Assembly: GCF_900167445.1 (NCBI RefSeq)
Contig: NZ_FUZT01000011.1
Span: 142,195-206,194, forward strand
DNA: 64,000 nucleotides
DNA from: Maledivibacter halophilus
GTDB taxonomy: Bacteria; Bacillota; Clostridia; Peptostreptococcales; Caminicellaceae
Direction: 5' to 3'
The notes beneath the pieces were generated by a model. It saw only the letters and a program-made list of their open reading frames with translations. It searched no databases and was not told where the DNA came from. Made by a program: the position numbers and the translations under genes. Position 1 is the stretch's first letter. Each line of letters starts with the position of its first letter. Shown one piece after another: positions 8,213-16,955 of the stretch.

Positions 8213-9965
8213 ATTTTACCTCCTCTACATCTGCATTTATACTCCAATTCATAGTTTCTAAATGAGAATCCCATAAAGCCCTATATTTATGACTTTTTTC
8301 TAAAAGCTCCTTATGGGTTCCTTGAGCTATTAGCTTACCTTTATCCATTACTATAATATTATCTGCATCTACTATGGTAGAAAGTCTGTGGGCTATTACC
8401 ACAACTGTTTTTCCTGCTATAAGTTTACTCAAGGCTCCTTGAATCTTATCCTCATTTTCCGGGTCTGTAAATGCTGTTGCTTCATCCATTATTATAATAG
8501 GGGCATCTTTTAAAATTGCCCGAGCTATTGTCATCCTCTGCTTTTGGCCTCCCGATAATTTATCTCCAGAGTCTCCAACCCTTGTCTTATATCCCTTTTC
8601 CATTTCCATTATAAAATCATGGCACTGGGCAATTTTTGCTGCACTTTTTACTTCTTCATCTGTTGCCCTTGGATTTCCTATTCTTATATTTTCCATAATA
8701 CTTGTATTAAACAAAAAATTATCTTGGGAAACATAGCTTATCTTTTCCATTAAATCTTCAACGGAGAATTCATTTATATTATGTCCATCTATATTTATTT
8801 CTCCCTTATTGATATCCCAGAAATGTACTAAAAGCTTTGCCAATGTTGATTTTCCACTACCAGATTCTCCAACTATTGCAGTTAAAGTATTTTCCCTTAA
8901 TTCAAAGCTTACATCCTTTATAACCTCTTCCTTTTCATATGCAAAGGTTACATTTTTAAATTCTATATCATATTTTTTTATCTTTAAATCTTTGTAGCCT
9001 TCCTTTAGTTGTGTACCTTCAAAGGTCTTTTCTAATTGATCAATTTTATAACTAAGCTGAACTACAGTTGGTGCAAATTCTAACATCCTAGTCAAAGGAA
9101 TACCTGCACTCATAGATAAAATTAAAGAAAATATAAATTTACTAAGCTCTAATGTTCCATTTAAATACATATTTAATCCAAGGGGCAGCAGCAGTAATAC
9201 AGTGCAGGGAAGTATTGCTCCATACATGGCCATATAGGTCCAGGATTCCTTAAACCAATCTAATGTAAAATCCCTATACCCTTTTACAGAATTTTTATAT
9301 CTTTTATAAGAATCTGTAGTTCTTCCAAATATCTTTATTACTTCCATTCCATTTATATATTCAATTATTGTGGAATTCATATTTTCTGCCGACCTATAAT
9401 ATTTAGGCATTTTCTTTGTTCCATTTTTCATCATAATCATCATTGGAATCACCCCAAAGGGAATTGAACCTAATGAAAGCAGCCCTAGTCTCCAATCTAC
9501 AGCAAATATTATAATGTATATTAAAATTGGAACTATAACAAAGGGTATTCCCTCAGGTATCATATGGGCAAGTAATGCCTCTACAGCTTCTATATCCTCT
9601 ACTAAATTCTTTTTATAGCTTCCTGCTCCCTTATTATTTATCTCCCCTAATGGAATCTTTCTCATCTTTTCCACAAATTTGATTCTCATACCCATTAAGG
9701 TATCAAAGGCTGCTTCATGGGAAGCATCTAATCCTTTATAATAAAAATATCCCTTTAAAAACAAAGATAGAATAATACCCCCTGACATAATTAACAAGTA
9801 ATTTGTTTCTACAAAAGCCCTTTCAACAAATTTTATTATTATATTGTAGGTTAATAAAAAGGGAACTACTCCCATTATTCCACTTAATAAAATAAGGAAA
9901 AAAGCTAAATAAATTTTGCCTTTAAATTCTTTTGCATAGTCAAAAACTTTTATAAAACCCTTCAT
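8205..9965 (-). CDS. Half-size ABC exporter, first subunit of heterodimer
   Basis: A 586-residue membrane/ATPase fusion: six-helix domain (about 15-310) and NBD with Walker A GESGSGKST, Q-loop YVSQDNFLF, signature LSGGQKQR, Walker B IIIMDEATAFTD and H-loop IAHRLST. It starts directly downstream of a large palindrome containing a Fur-box-like core (9996-10042) and has a GGAAGG-type site. The gene order palindrome, exporter 1, exporter 2 and the araC gene upstream suggest control by iron and by the AraC protein. Confidence 0.85.
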   Translation of the reverse strand: MKGFIKVFDYAKEFKGKIYLAFFLILLSGIMGVVPFLLTYNIIIKFVERAFVETNYLLIMSGGIILSLFLKGYFYYKGLDASHEAAFDTLMGMRIKFVEKMRKIPLGEINNKGAGSYKKNLVEDIEAVEALLAHMIPEGIPFVIVPILIYIIIFAVDWRLGLLSLGSIPFGVIPMMIMMKNGTKKMPKYYRSAENMNSTIIEYINGMEVIKIFGRTTDSYKRYKNSVKGYRDFTLDWFKESWTYMAMYGAILPCTVLLLLPLGLNMYLNGTLELSKFIFSLILSMSAGIPLTRMLEFAPTVVQLSYKIDQLEKTFEGTQLKEGYKDLKIKKYDIEFKNVTFAYEKEEVIKDVSFELRENTLTAIVGESGSGKSTLAKLLVHFWDINKGEINIDGHNINEFSVEDLMEKISYVSQDNFLFNTSIMENIRIGNPRATDEEVKSAAKIAQCHDFIMEMEKGYKTRVGDSGDKLSGGQKQRMTIARAILKDAPIIIMDEATAFTDPENEDKIQGALSKLIAGKTVVVIAHRLSTIVDADNIIVMDKGKLIAQGTHKELLEKSHKYRALWDSHLETMNWSINADVEEVKYA

Positions 9966-9995
9966 TTTATATCCCTTCCTTCTAATGTTTTAATA

Positions 9996-10042
9996 AAAAT
10001 AGGATTATCGATAATGAGTTTCATTATCGATAATCCTATTTT
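9996..10042. promoter_or_regulatory. Perfect 22-bp inverted repeat with Fur-box-like core
   Basis: Arms 9996-10017 and 10021-10042 are perfect inverted copies around a 3-base centre. The central 19 bases, gataatgagtttcattatc, match the classic Fur consensus GATAATGATAATCATTATC at all 16 arm positions. It lies 31 bp upstream of the first exporter gene and could be an iron-responsive operator. The same palindrome could also form an RNA hairpin ending the araC transcript, since a T-rich stretch follows it on the minus strand. Confidence 0.65.
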
Positions 10043-10104
10043 ATTAAAATTTATTTTTATTTACCATTTCCAAAAAGGATTTTATTTTGTCTAATTAGTA
10101 TTTT

Positions 10105-11091
10105 TTATCTTACATGGTAAAAGCAATCCCTTGGACTAAAACCATATTTTTTACGAAATGCTTTAGAAAAGCTGCTGCTACTTGAATATCCCACCATATT
10201 TGCAACCTCATTAACACTTTTATGGTGGATTTCAAGAAATAAACGGGCTAGTTCCATTCTTCTATCTAATAAATAGGTATATACTGGCTTTCCAAAAATA
10301 TTTTTGAATCCAGTTTTTAATTTAAACTCATTTAAGCAAATCAATTTAGAAAGCTCTGTAAGGGTTATGGGGGAAGATACACTGTTATCCAATATTTCCT
10401 TTGCTTTATAGAGGCTTTGTATTTCTGTTTTAGAAAGCTTTATATCACTCACATTCTTAGTATATTTTTGTGTAATATTATTTAAACAAATTGAAAGAAG
10501 TTCTATAGCCTTACCTTCCAAGTAGATATTTTTCACATTGTTATAGGGGCAATGTAATATTTGTTCTATGACAATTTTACTTTCTACTGGTAATTTGAAT
10601 TTATTTATCTTAAAATTTCTATATTCCTTATGAAAAATATTCTTGTTTAAGGACAGAGATGAAAGAAAGTCCTTAAATTTTTCAGGCTTTATAATAATCG
10701 ATATACCTTCATAATAATGGCCGGGCATCCAATTGCAAATTTCTGTTATATTATCTACTTGATATAATATTGCTTCTCCTGTCTTCATTTGAAGTTCTGT
10801 TTTGCTATTATGCTCTATCCATTCCATATTTTCTCCAATACATATTGCCAATATAAATACTTCTCCTTCTGTTTTAGCACCTATTTCAATATCTTTTTTT
10901 GTATTTATATTATTAAAATATATTTCTAAATCTTTGTTTAGTATTGTTTTAACGCATTTTCCCTTTCCAATATATTCAGGAAATTCAAAGCTTATTTCTT
11001 TATTATGAAAAAATCTTGTAAATTCTTTGGAGAAATCACTATTTATATTAGAAAATGTTTCAATTTCCCTTATTATATCTGATTTATATAT
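10105..11091 (-). CDS. AraC-family regulator, PchR/YbtA-like, with no ordinary start codon
   Basis: The C-terminal 100 residues are two AraC helix-turn-helix units (LTELSKLICLNEFKLKTGFK and VNEVANMVGYSSSSSFSKAF-RKKYGFSPRDC). The frame stays open and protein-like upstream to 11094, right behind a strong GGAGG (11100-11104). The only plausible initiator at the right distance is ATA (11089-11091). No in-frame ATG, GTG or TTG occurs before the TTG at 10849-10851, which would give a 248-residue protein lacking its first 80 residues. The full ~328 residues fits the normal length of siderophore-type AraC regulators. It probably activates the adjacent exporters, perhaps on binding a metal chelate. 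A rare ATA start, a mutated start or a base error would each explain the data. Confidence 0.75.
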   Translation of the reverse strand: MYKSDIIREIETFSNINSDFSKEFTRFFHNKEISFEFPEYIGKGKCVKTILNKDLEIYFNNINTKKDIEIGAKTEGEVFILAICIGENMEWIEHNSKTELQMKTGEAILYQVDNITEICNWMPGHYYEGISIIIKPEKFKDFLSSLSLNKNIFHKEYRNFKINKFKLPVESKIVIEQILHCPYNNVKNIYLEGKAIELLSICLNNITQKYTKNVSDIKLSKTEIQSLYKAKEILDNSVSSPITLTELSKLICLNEFKLKTGFKNIFGKPVYTYLLDRRMELARLFLEIHHKSVNEVANMVGYSSSSSFSKAFRKKYGFSPRDCFYHVR

Positions 11092-11431
11092 ATCAAATTC
11101 CTCCTTTTAAATAAATCAATAAAATTACTAAAACATATATTCTATTTGAATAGTCTTCCTCTATATACTTTATCTCCTTTTTAATGAAGCAAATTACATA
11201 ATATATATGCTAGTCCTCTAAAGATTTGAAAACTATATAGTAGTCAGTTTCCATAAAAGAAAATTATGTAATTTCCTCAATTACTAGAATCTTGTACTTT
11301 TATATTTCTATTATACATTTTATATCATTTGATAATTATTATCAATATATAATTAAATTGAACAGACTAATTTCAATTGATTAATCTATCCTTTGTCTTT
11401 TTTTATCATTTTTTGCATCTTATTAAGATTA
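11092..11431. other. Leader and promoter region of the araC-like gene
   Basis: About 340 bp with no credible gene. It contains the strong GGAGG of the regulator, palindromic element copy C (11185-11279) and an AT-rich tract including 11331-11350. I see no clear consensus promoter. Confidence 0.5.
11185..11279. repeat. ~95-bp palindromic element, copy C (upstream of araC-like gene)
   Basis: The left arm tgaagcaaattacataat (11185-11202) and right arm attatgtaatttcctca (11263-11279) are inverted repeats. The 60-bp interior aligns with the inverted copy A at 2047-2140. It lies just upstream of the ribosome binding site of the regulator. Recurrence next to two transport loci suggests either a mobile MITE or a shared control element. 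Confidence 0.6.
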
Positions 11432-11707
11432 TCATTTGTTTTCTTTTTCTTTTATTAATTTTATTGCACTATCTATATAACTATCTCCAATTTTTTCAAC
11501 TTGTATTGAGCCATTAATAGGACTAACCATAAGATATACATCTTTATCTTCTAATTTACCAGCAAACATATAAGACTCAATAATTCTTTTATTTGTTGGT
11601 AATTTATCAGAAAATACAACTTCAAAGGGTGGTTTTTTAAAATCTGTAAGATCATAGTCTAAAACTTTACTAGATAAATTAAAAGTAAAACCACAAAATA
11701 ATAATGA
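11432..11707 (-). pseudogene. N-terminally truncated small protein, unrecognised
   Basis: An open frame of 91 codons ends at TGA 11432-11434 and begins just after an in-frame TAA (11708-11710). It has no start codon until an internal ATG about halfway. The translation is clearly protein-like (LDYDLTDFKKPPFEVVF, then LEDKDVYLMVSPINGS, ending KLIKEKENK). The first residues are hydrophobic with a cysteine, as if a signal or lipoprotein leader had been cut. I read it as the remains of an exported protein and do not recognise the family. Confidence 0.5.
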
Positions 11708-11719
11708 TTAAAACACATA

Positions 11720-11749
11720 GCCATCCTTGCAAAACACTGCTTGGATGGC
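11720..11749. terminator. Hairpin terminator downstream of the aldehyde dehydrogenase gene
   Basis: gccatcc (11720-11726) pairs with ggatggc (11743-11749). On the plus strand a run of five T follows at once. On the minus strand the tail is weaker (tatgtgtttt). It lies 94 bp beyond the end of the five-gene operon and may act in both directions. Confidence 0.55.
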
Positions 11750-11842
11750 GTTTTTATTATTGTGGCATATTTAAATTTGTTCTGGAATTGACGCTTATAA
11801 TTAAATTAGTTCACAATAGTCTCGTTTGTTATTTGAGTATGC

Positions 11843-13342
11843 TTATTTAAAAGTCATACAAATAGCTTTTGTTTCTGTATATTGTTTATTTGCCCATATA
11901 GATCTATCACGGCCAAAGAAGCCTGATTGCTTATATCCACCAAATGGTGTATTTGCAGCACCTTCTGTAAAGCTATTTACCGATATAACTCCAGCTTTTA
12001 TATCTCTAGTTAACCTATGGGCTATATGCATATCATTGGTATAAACCGATGCTTGTAATCCATATTCTGTGTCATTTGCTATTTTTATTACTTCGTCTAT
12101 ATCTTTAAATGTCATAATAGCAAATACTGGACCAAATATTTCTTCTTTTGCAATTGCCATATCCGGTGTAACTTCATCAAAAACAGCTGGCCTTACAAAA
12201 TACCCACCGGTTTCAGTTAAAATCCTTTCTCCACCATATAATAATTTACCACCTTCATTTTTACCTATTTCAACATATTTAAGAACTTCATTCATATGTT
12301 TTTCTTCAATTAAAGCGCCTAATCGATTTTTAGGATTTAATGGATCTCCTATTGTCCACGATTTTACTTTATCTAAAATACATTGAGTCAATTTCTCTTT
12401 AATATCTTCATGTATTAATACTCTTGAATTTTGTGTACAGTTTTCACCCATATTCCAAAGAGTAGCCGCTGCAATTTGATCAGCTACATAGTCAAAATCA
12501 TCTATATCCGGCATTACAATTGTAGGACTCTTACCGCCCATTTCTAAAAGAATTCTTTTAGCATTTGATCTTCCCGCACATTCAAGAAGTGATTTTCCAA
12601 CAGAAGTTGAACCTGTAAAAGTTAATAGGCTAACTTCGTTATGCATAGCAAGATAGTTTCCAACAACGCTTCCACTTCCTGGCAATACATTTATAACTCC
12701 ATCTGGAACTCCAGCTTCTTTAAATAATGCAGCTAGTTTAATTAAAGTAAGGGAAGTAAGCTTTGATGGCTTTACTAATACACTATTTCCTGCTGCTAAA
12801 ATCGGTGCTAATTTCCAAGCAGCCATTTGTAATGGGAAATTCCATGGTAATATTGCAGCAACCACACCAATAGACTCTCTCACTACAATATTTAAAGTAT
12901 TATCATCAGACGGAGTTATTTCATCTTGTATTTTATCTATAGCTTCAGCATGAAATCTAAAACACTCTATCGTTTCGGGTAAGTCCGTTTGAATTGTATC
13001 AAATATCGGTTTACCACTATCGAGGGTTTCCAGTATTGCAAACTCTTGAGCTTTTTCTTCAAATAAATTTGCAAACTTTAATAACACTTCTTTTCTAAAA
13101 TTAGGATCTTTAGCCCAAATCCTAGACTCAAATGAGGCTTTAGCAGCATTTATAGCCATTTCAACATCCTTTTCACAGCAGCTTGTTACCTCAGTTATAA
13201 CCTCTTCTGTAGCTGGATTTATAGTTTTGAATTTCTTGCCACCCAAGCTTTCAACATAATTTCCATTTATAAAAGCCCTTGTTTCAAGATTTTTAGATAT
13301 TTCCTTTGCAAGTTCTTTATATTCACTAGTTTTTAAGAGCAT
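11843..13342 (-). CDS. NAD(P)-dependent aldehyde dehydrogenase
   Basis: A 499-residue cytoplasmic ALDH-superfamily enzyme. It has the cofactor motif FTGSTSVGKS, the general-base glutamate in LLEMGGKSPTIV and the catalytic cysteine in MGENCTQNSR, and ends with NTPFGGYKQSGFFGRD. These features resemble PuuC-type and semialdehyde dehydrogenases. It is the last gene of an operon with a DapA-type lyase, serine dehydratase and membrane protein. It is therefore likely to oxidise an aldehyde made in that pathway. An alpha-ketoglutarate semialdehyde role would fit a DapA-family deaminase/dehydratase, but that is inference. Confidence 0.88.
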   Translation of the reverse strand: MLLKTSEYKELAKEISKNLETRAFINGNYVESLGGKKFKTINPATEEVITEVTSCCEKDVEMAINAAKASFESRIWAKDPNFRKEVLLKFANLFEEKAQEFAILETLDSGKPIFDTIQTDLPETIECFRFHAEAIDKIQDEITPSDDNTLNIVVRESIGVVAAILPWNFPLQMAAWKLAPILAAGNSVLVKPSKLTSLTLIKLAALFKEAGVPDGVINVLPGSGSVVGNYLAMHNEVSLLTFTGSTSVGKSLLECAGRSNAKRILLEMGGKSPTIVMPDIDDFDYVADQIAAATLWNMGENCTQNSRVLIHEDIKEKLTQCILDKVKSWTIGDPLNPKNRLGALIEEKHMNEVLKYVEIGKNEGGKLLYGGERILTETGGYFVRPAVFDEVTPDMAIAKEEIFGPVFAIMTFKDIDEVIKIANDTEYGLQASVYTNDMHIAHRLTRDIKAGVISVNSFTEGAANTPFGGYKQSGFFGRDRSIWANKQYTETKAICMTFK

Positions 13343-13357
13343 TATTTAAACCTCCGA

Positions 13358-14056
13358 TTATTCCATATTTTTTTCAACATCATCAATAATTCTATTGATA
13401 TGTTCCTCCATAGTTTTCTTTGCAGCTTCTACATCCCTATTCTTAATTGATTCAACCAATTTTTTATGATGTTTTAATTGTGCAAGCTTTATATCTTCTG
13501 TTACTATGGAAAAGAATGTATATGCATTGTTCTCTGTAAGTAACAATCTACTTAAATAATATAAAGTTTTATTATGTGACATTTCAGCTATTTTTAAATG
13601 CAATTTCAAGTCTTGTTCATTTCCAAGTTTATTGTCATTAATTTCGCTAACATTTCCCATATAAATTAGCTCTAATTCAGTTAATTCACTATCTGTTCTA
13701 TTTTGACAGGCAAGCTCTACCGATTTAATCTCTAATATTTTTCTCACTTCCAAAATTTCTATTAATTTTTCTTTTATATTATCATCATGGGATAGATTTG
13801 CTAATTCTAATGCTACATCAATCTTTGACTTTTGTTCATAGGTTTTTTTTAAATAACTTTCACCATTTTCCGTTAAAACTCTTCCTTTATTACTGATTTT
13901 TTTTATTAGTCCTCTATCTTCTAAGTCTTTTAATATCCTACCTACAGATGCTTGGGGTATATTTATTTCTTGACTGATATATATAGCGCCTACAGGAATC
14001 TTAACCTCAGACATTACAGACATAATTCTTATTTCATCAGACATATTAGTATTCAT
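13358..14056 (-). CDS. FCD-domain transcriptional regulator with winged helix
   Basis: A 232-residue regulator. Residues 1-70 form a winged helix (YISQEINIPQASVGRILKDL, then RGLIKKI). Residues 80-225 look like the FCD ligand domain: all-helical, with metal-type residues in DLKLHLKIAEMSHN and later KHHKKLVESI and EEHI. The N-terminus resembles IclR-type more than standard GntR-type helices. FCD proteins usually bind carboxylates or sugar acids and repress catabolic genes. It lies inside the operon and probably binds the inverted repeats at 17989-18094. Confidence 0.8.
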   Translation of the reverse strand: MNTNMSDEIRIMSVMSEVKIPVGAIYISQEINIPQASVGRILKDLEDRGLIKKISNKGRVLTENGESYLKKTYEQKSKIDVALELANLSHDDNIKEKLIEILEVRKILEIKSVELACQNRTDSELTELELIYMGNVSEINDNKLGNEQDLKLHLKIAEMSHNKTLYYLSRLLLTENNAYTFFSIVTEDIKLAQLKHHKKLVESIKNRDVEAAKKTMEEHINRIIDDVEKNME

Positions 14057-14140
14057 CTTCCACCTCTATAAATAATATTATTGCTTAATCATTTCTGATT
14101 AGCTAATACTATTTTACCATGTCTTTCTGATTTTTCAAGC

Positions 14141-15325
14141 TTATATAAAGGTAGCTGCTAATACAAATAGCCAATGTGCCATAATCCCTGCACATAAACC
14201 AGCTATTGTATGTGAAAGAATAGCTTTTGTTGCAAGTTCTCTACTATCAAGAGCATCCATCATAGCAACATGAACAGATAAATACCCACTATATGACATA
14301 CCCATTGCAGTAAATACTGCTATATCATTTGCTCCTATTAAACCATTTTTCAAAAAGTCTGGAACCATACCTAAAGATGCTCCTACTGAACCTACAGCAG
14401 TGGCAGGAAATGCAATTGCTTCTGGTGTCAAAAATCCAAATAGAGGATCTAATATAAACCATATTTTACTTGCTAAAAGCGGCAACAACCCAATCCCCTC
14501 CATAGCAGCTCCAGTGTACATACCATCAGGTCCAACACCTTTAACAAGCATCATAACGAATGTACATATAATGATATTTCCAGGAATAATATCTAACCCA
14601 AGTTGAACACCAGTTTTTCCACCATCGAGTAATGTACACATAACTCTATTAACCATTCCGCCTGGTCTAATTTTTCTTTCTTTAAGTAGATCAAACTCAG
14701 TATCATCTGATTCAACTTTTATTAACTTATCCCCTTCTTTTCCATAATATTTTTTTGCAAAAATATTCATTAATCTAACACTGATAACGCTTGCAAATAC
14801 AGCAGCAATATTACCACAAAAAACAGCCATAGTCATTTCTGTATCTCTAGATAATCCTAACATAAATGTAGCAACAATTAATCCCATACCAAATGTAGTG
14901 GCTAAATTAGTAAGTAAGGCCCTTTGTCTAAATGTAAAATACTTTATAAATCCTTTATCATTTCCTAAAGCTATAATAGCCGGACTATCAGATAAATAAG
15001 TAGTAATTATGCCTAAAGAAGAAGCTCCTGGCAAACCATAAATAGGTTTCATAAGTGGTGATAAAACTTTATTAATCAAAGCTATAATACCAAACTCAGA
15101 AAGTATTGCTGAAAAAGCTCCCGTAAGAACTGCAACTCCCATAATATAGAGTACCGTATTTATTATTAAATCATGGGCTGTATTAAACATTGTTCCAAAC
15201 ATATTTTTTACACCCATTATCGATCCAAATAGTGTGAAAAATAAAATTGTTACAATTATAGATATATAAGTCTCTCTATTAACCGCCTTAACTATGAGTG
15301 GATTTCTTTTATTAACTTGTTTCAT
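14141..15325 (-). CDS. GATE/nucleoside-recognition-domain membrane protein, probable transporter
   Basis: A 394-residue protein with about 9-10 hydrophobic helices. Two repeats carry the nucleoside-recognition (Gate) pattern, e.g. AVLTGAFSAILSEFG with LSPLMKPIYGLPGASSLG in the first half and LDPLFGFLTPEAIAFPATAVG in the second, resembling YjiH-type proteins. It lies 4 bases after the serine dehydratase gene and likely moves the substrate or product of the pathway. The Gate name does not prove nucleoside transport. Confidence 0.72.
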   Translation of the reverse strand: MKQVNKRNPLIVKAVNRETYISIIVTILFFTLFGSIMGVKNMFGTMFNTAHDLIINTVLYIMGVAVLTGAFSAILSEFGIIALINKVLSPLMKPIYGLPGASSLGIITTYLSDSPAIIALGNDKGFIKYFTFRQRALLTNLATTFGMGLIVATFMLGLSRDTEMTMAVFCGNIAAVFASVISVRLMNIFAKKYYGKEGDKLIKVESDDTEFDLLKERKIRPGGMVNRVMCTLLDGGKTGVQLGLDIIPGNIIICTFVMMLVKGVGPDGMYTGAAMEGIGLLPLLASKIWFILDPLFGFLTPEAIAFPATAVGSVGASLGMVPDFLKNGLIGANDIAVFTAMGMSYSGYLSVHVAMMDALDSRELATKAILSHTIAGLCAGIMAHWLFVLAATFI

Positions 15326-15328
15326 AAT

Positions 15329-16906
15329 TTATTCCTCCTCAATATTTTCTAATTGATTTCTAATTCTATTAGAAGTAGGAGTTTTTCCAAGACCACCGTA
15401 GGTACATCTAAACTCCAACGGTAACTTTGTTCCAATATCATAAATTGATTCAATTGTTTCATCTAACGGAATTACTTTATCAAACCCTGCTAATGCCATA
15501 GTTGCACTTGAAACAGCATTTGAACCCGCCATAATATTTTTACCTAAACAAGGTACTTCAACTCTATTTGCAACGGGGTCACAAACAAGACCCGTTATAG
15601 CCTGCAGAGCCATAGAAGCTGCATCAAGACATTTCTCTACATTCCCACCTCCAAATACTTGAACTATACCTGCTGCTGCCATACCTGACGCAGAGCCACA
15701 TTCAGCTTGACAACCAGCAACTTCTGCCGCAAAAGTAGATTTATTAACTATAAATATACCTATTAAAGCGGCAGCCAGCATTCCTTTGACAATTTCCTCA
15801 TGGGGAAAATCATAAGTATCTTTTAATGCAATCATTGTTCCTGGTAAACCTGCACAAGCTCCAGCTGTGGGAGCTGCAATAATTACTCCCATAGAACTTT
15901 TCATTTCCATTATAGCTGTAACATTTCTAACAATATTATTAACCAACTCATTTGGAAGTAGAAGATTTTTCCTTTTAGCCTTATCTACCATATCAGACTG
16001 TTGACCTAAGATTCTATCCTTATATTCATTGTGCTTAACACCTTTTCTTACACAATTCTCCATAATATCAACCAAATTAGACATCTCATTAAAAACTTCT
16101 TCTTCTGAAATATTACCTCTTTTACTTTCATATAAAGTTGCCATTTCCCACATTTCTCTATCGCTAGTTTTTGCAAATTCAAACAATTGCTTTGCAGTCT
16201 CAAAGGGCACTTCACATTTAGCAGATGATCTTGTAGGTAAAATCGGATCTAGATAAATAACGTATTCCTTATCGACTTTATCTAATGCTTTTTTAAGTTC
16301 TTCTCCAAAAGGTTTAGCATACTTAATTTCAAATATATATTTTCCATTATTACTATTTTCTAATATAAACTCATTTTCATTAAATACAGTAAAAACCAAA
16401 TCCCTGATTTTATCTGATTGTTCTTCTGTACACATAATTAAAGCTTCATAGTAATCACCGCAAATATTAATATCAACACCATCTAATTTTTGCATTTCAA
16501 TCATTCCGCCACCAGTACTAATTGCTTCCCAATTATGAACTTCTCCATTACTAGCAGTTATTTTCATTCTATAATTGTTAGGGTGTACAGCATTATAATC
16601 CAGAATATTAAAAACCACTTTTAATCCTGTTTCTTCTGCAATTTTTAACGCTTTAGGAACTTTTTCATCCGTAACATCAATTCCCATAAGTCCACTTACC
16701 AAGCCTATATCTGAACCATGTCCATCATAAGACTCTGCCAAAGAACCATTTATGTCAAAATCCACTATAGCTTCTTTTATACCATTTTGTGAAGACATAT
16801 AAATCAATCTTCCAATTCTTGAAGCAGCAGCAACATGTGAACTTGAAGGGCCCCTCATCACCGGGCCAATTACATCATTAAAAATACTTGGTATTATTTT
16901 ACTCAT
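15329..16906 (-). CDS. L-serine dehydratase-like enzyme, single-chain, Fe-S type
   Basis: A 525-residue enzyme of the iron-sulfur L-serine ammonia-lyase family. The beta-type domain is N-terminal (GPSSSHVAAASRIGRL, SLAESYDGHGSD). The alpha-type domain follows (PTAGACAGLPGT), with further cysteines in AGCQAECGSASG and CDPVANRVEVPCLGKN for the oxygen-sensitive cluster. It is longer than the common ~455-residue SdaA because of an extended middle (about 170-300). The usual reaction is serine to pyruvate plus ammonia. Operon partners suggest the true substrate could be another beta-hydroxy amino acid. Confidence 0.85.
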   Translation of the reverse strand: MSKIIPSIFNDVIGPVMRGPSSSHVAAASRIGRLIYMSSQNGIKEAIVDFDINGSLAESYDGHGSDIGLVSGLMGIDVTDEKVPKALKIAEETGLKVVFNILDYNAVHPNNYRMKITASNGEVHNWEAISTGGGMIEMQKLDGVDINICGDYYEALIMCTEEQSDKIRDLVFTVFNENEFILENSNNGKYIFEIKYAKPFGEELKKALDKVDKEYVIYLDPILPTRSSAKCEVPFETAKQLFEFAKTSDREMWEMATLYESKRGNISEEEVFNEMSNLVDIMENCVRKGVKHNEYKDRILGQQSDMVDKAKRKNLLLPNELVNNIVRNVTAIMEMKSSMGVIIAAPTAGACAGLPGTMIALKDTYDFPHEEIVKGMLAAALIGIFIVNKSTFAAEVAGCQAECGSASGMAAAGIVQVFGGGNVEKCLDAASMALQAITGLVCDPVANRVEVPCLGKNIMAGSNAVSSATMALAGFDKVIPLDETIESIYDIGTKLPLEFRCTYGGLGKTPTSNRIRNQLENIEEE

Positions 16907-16955
16907 GATCTAACCTCCTAAAGTCTTTAATATTTATCTACATTTAAAAAACTAA

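Noticed and set aside
9996..10042. Simple intrinsic terminator of the araC-like gene only
   Set aside because: It is possible in part, but the match of the core to the Fur consensus and the position just before the exporter gene make an operator the better primary reading.
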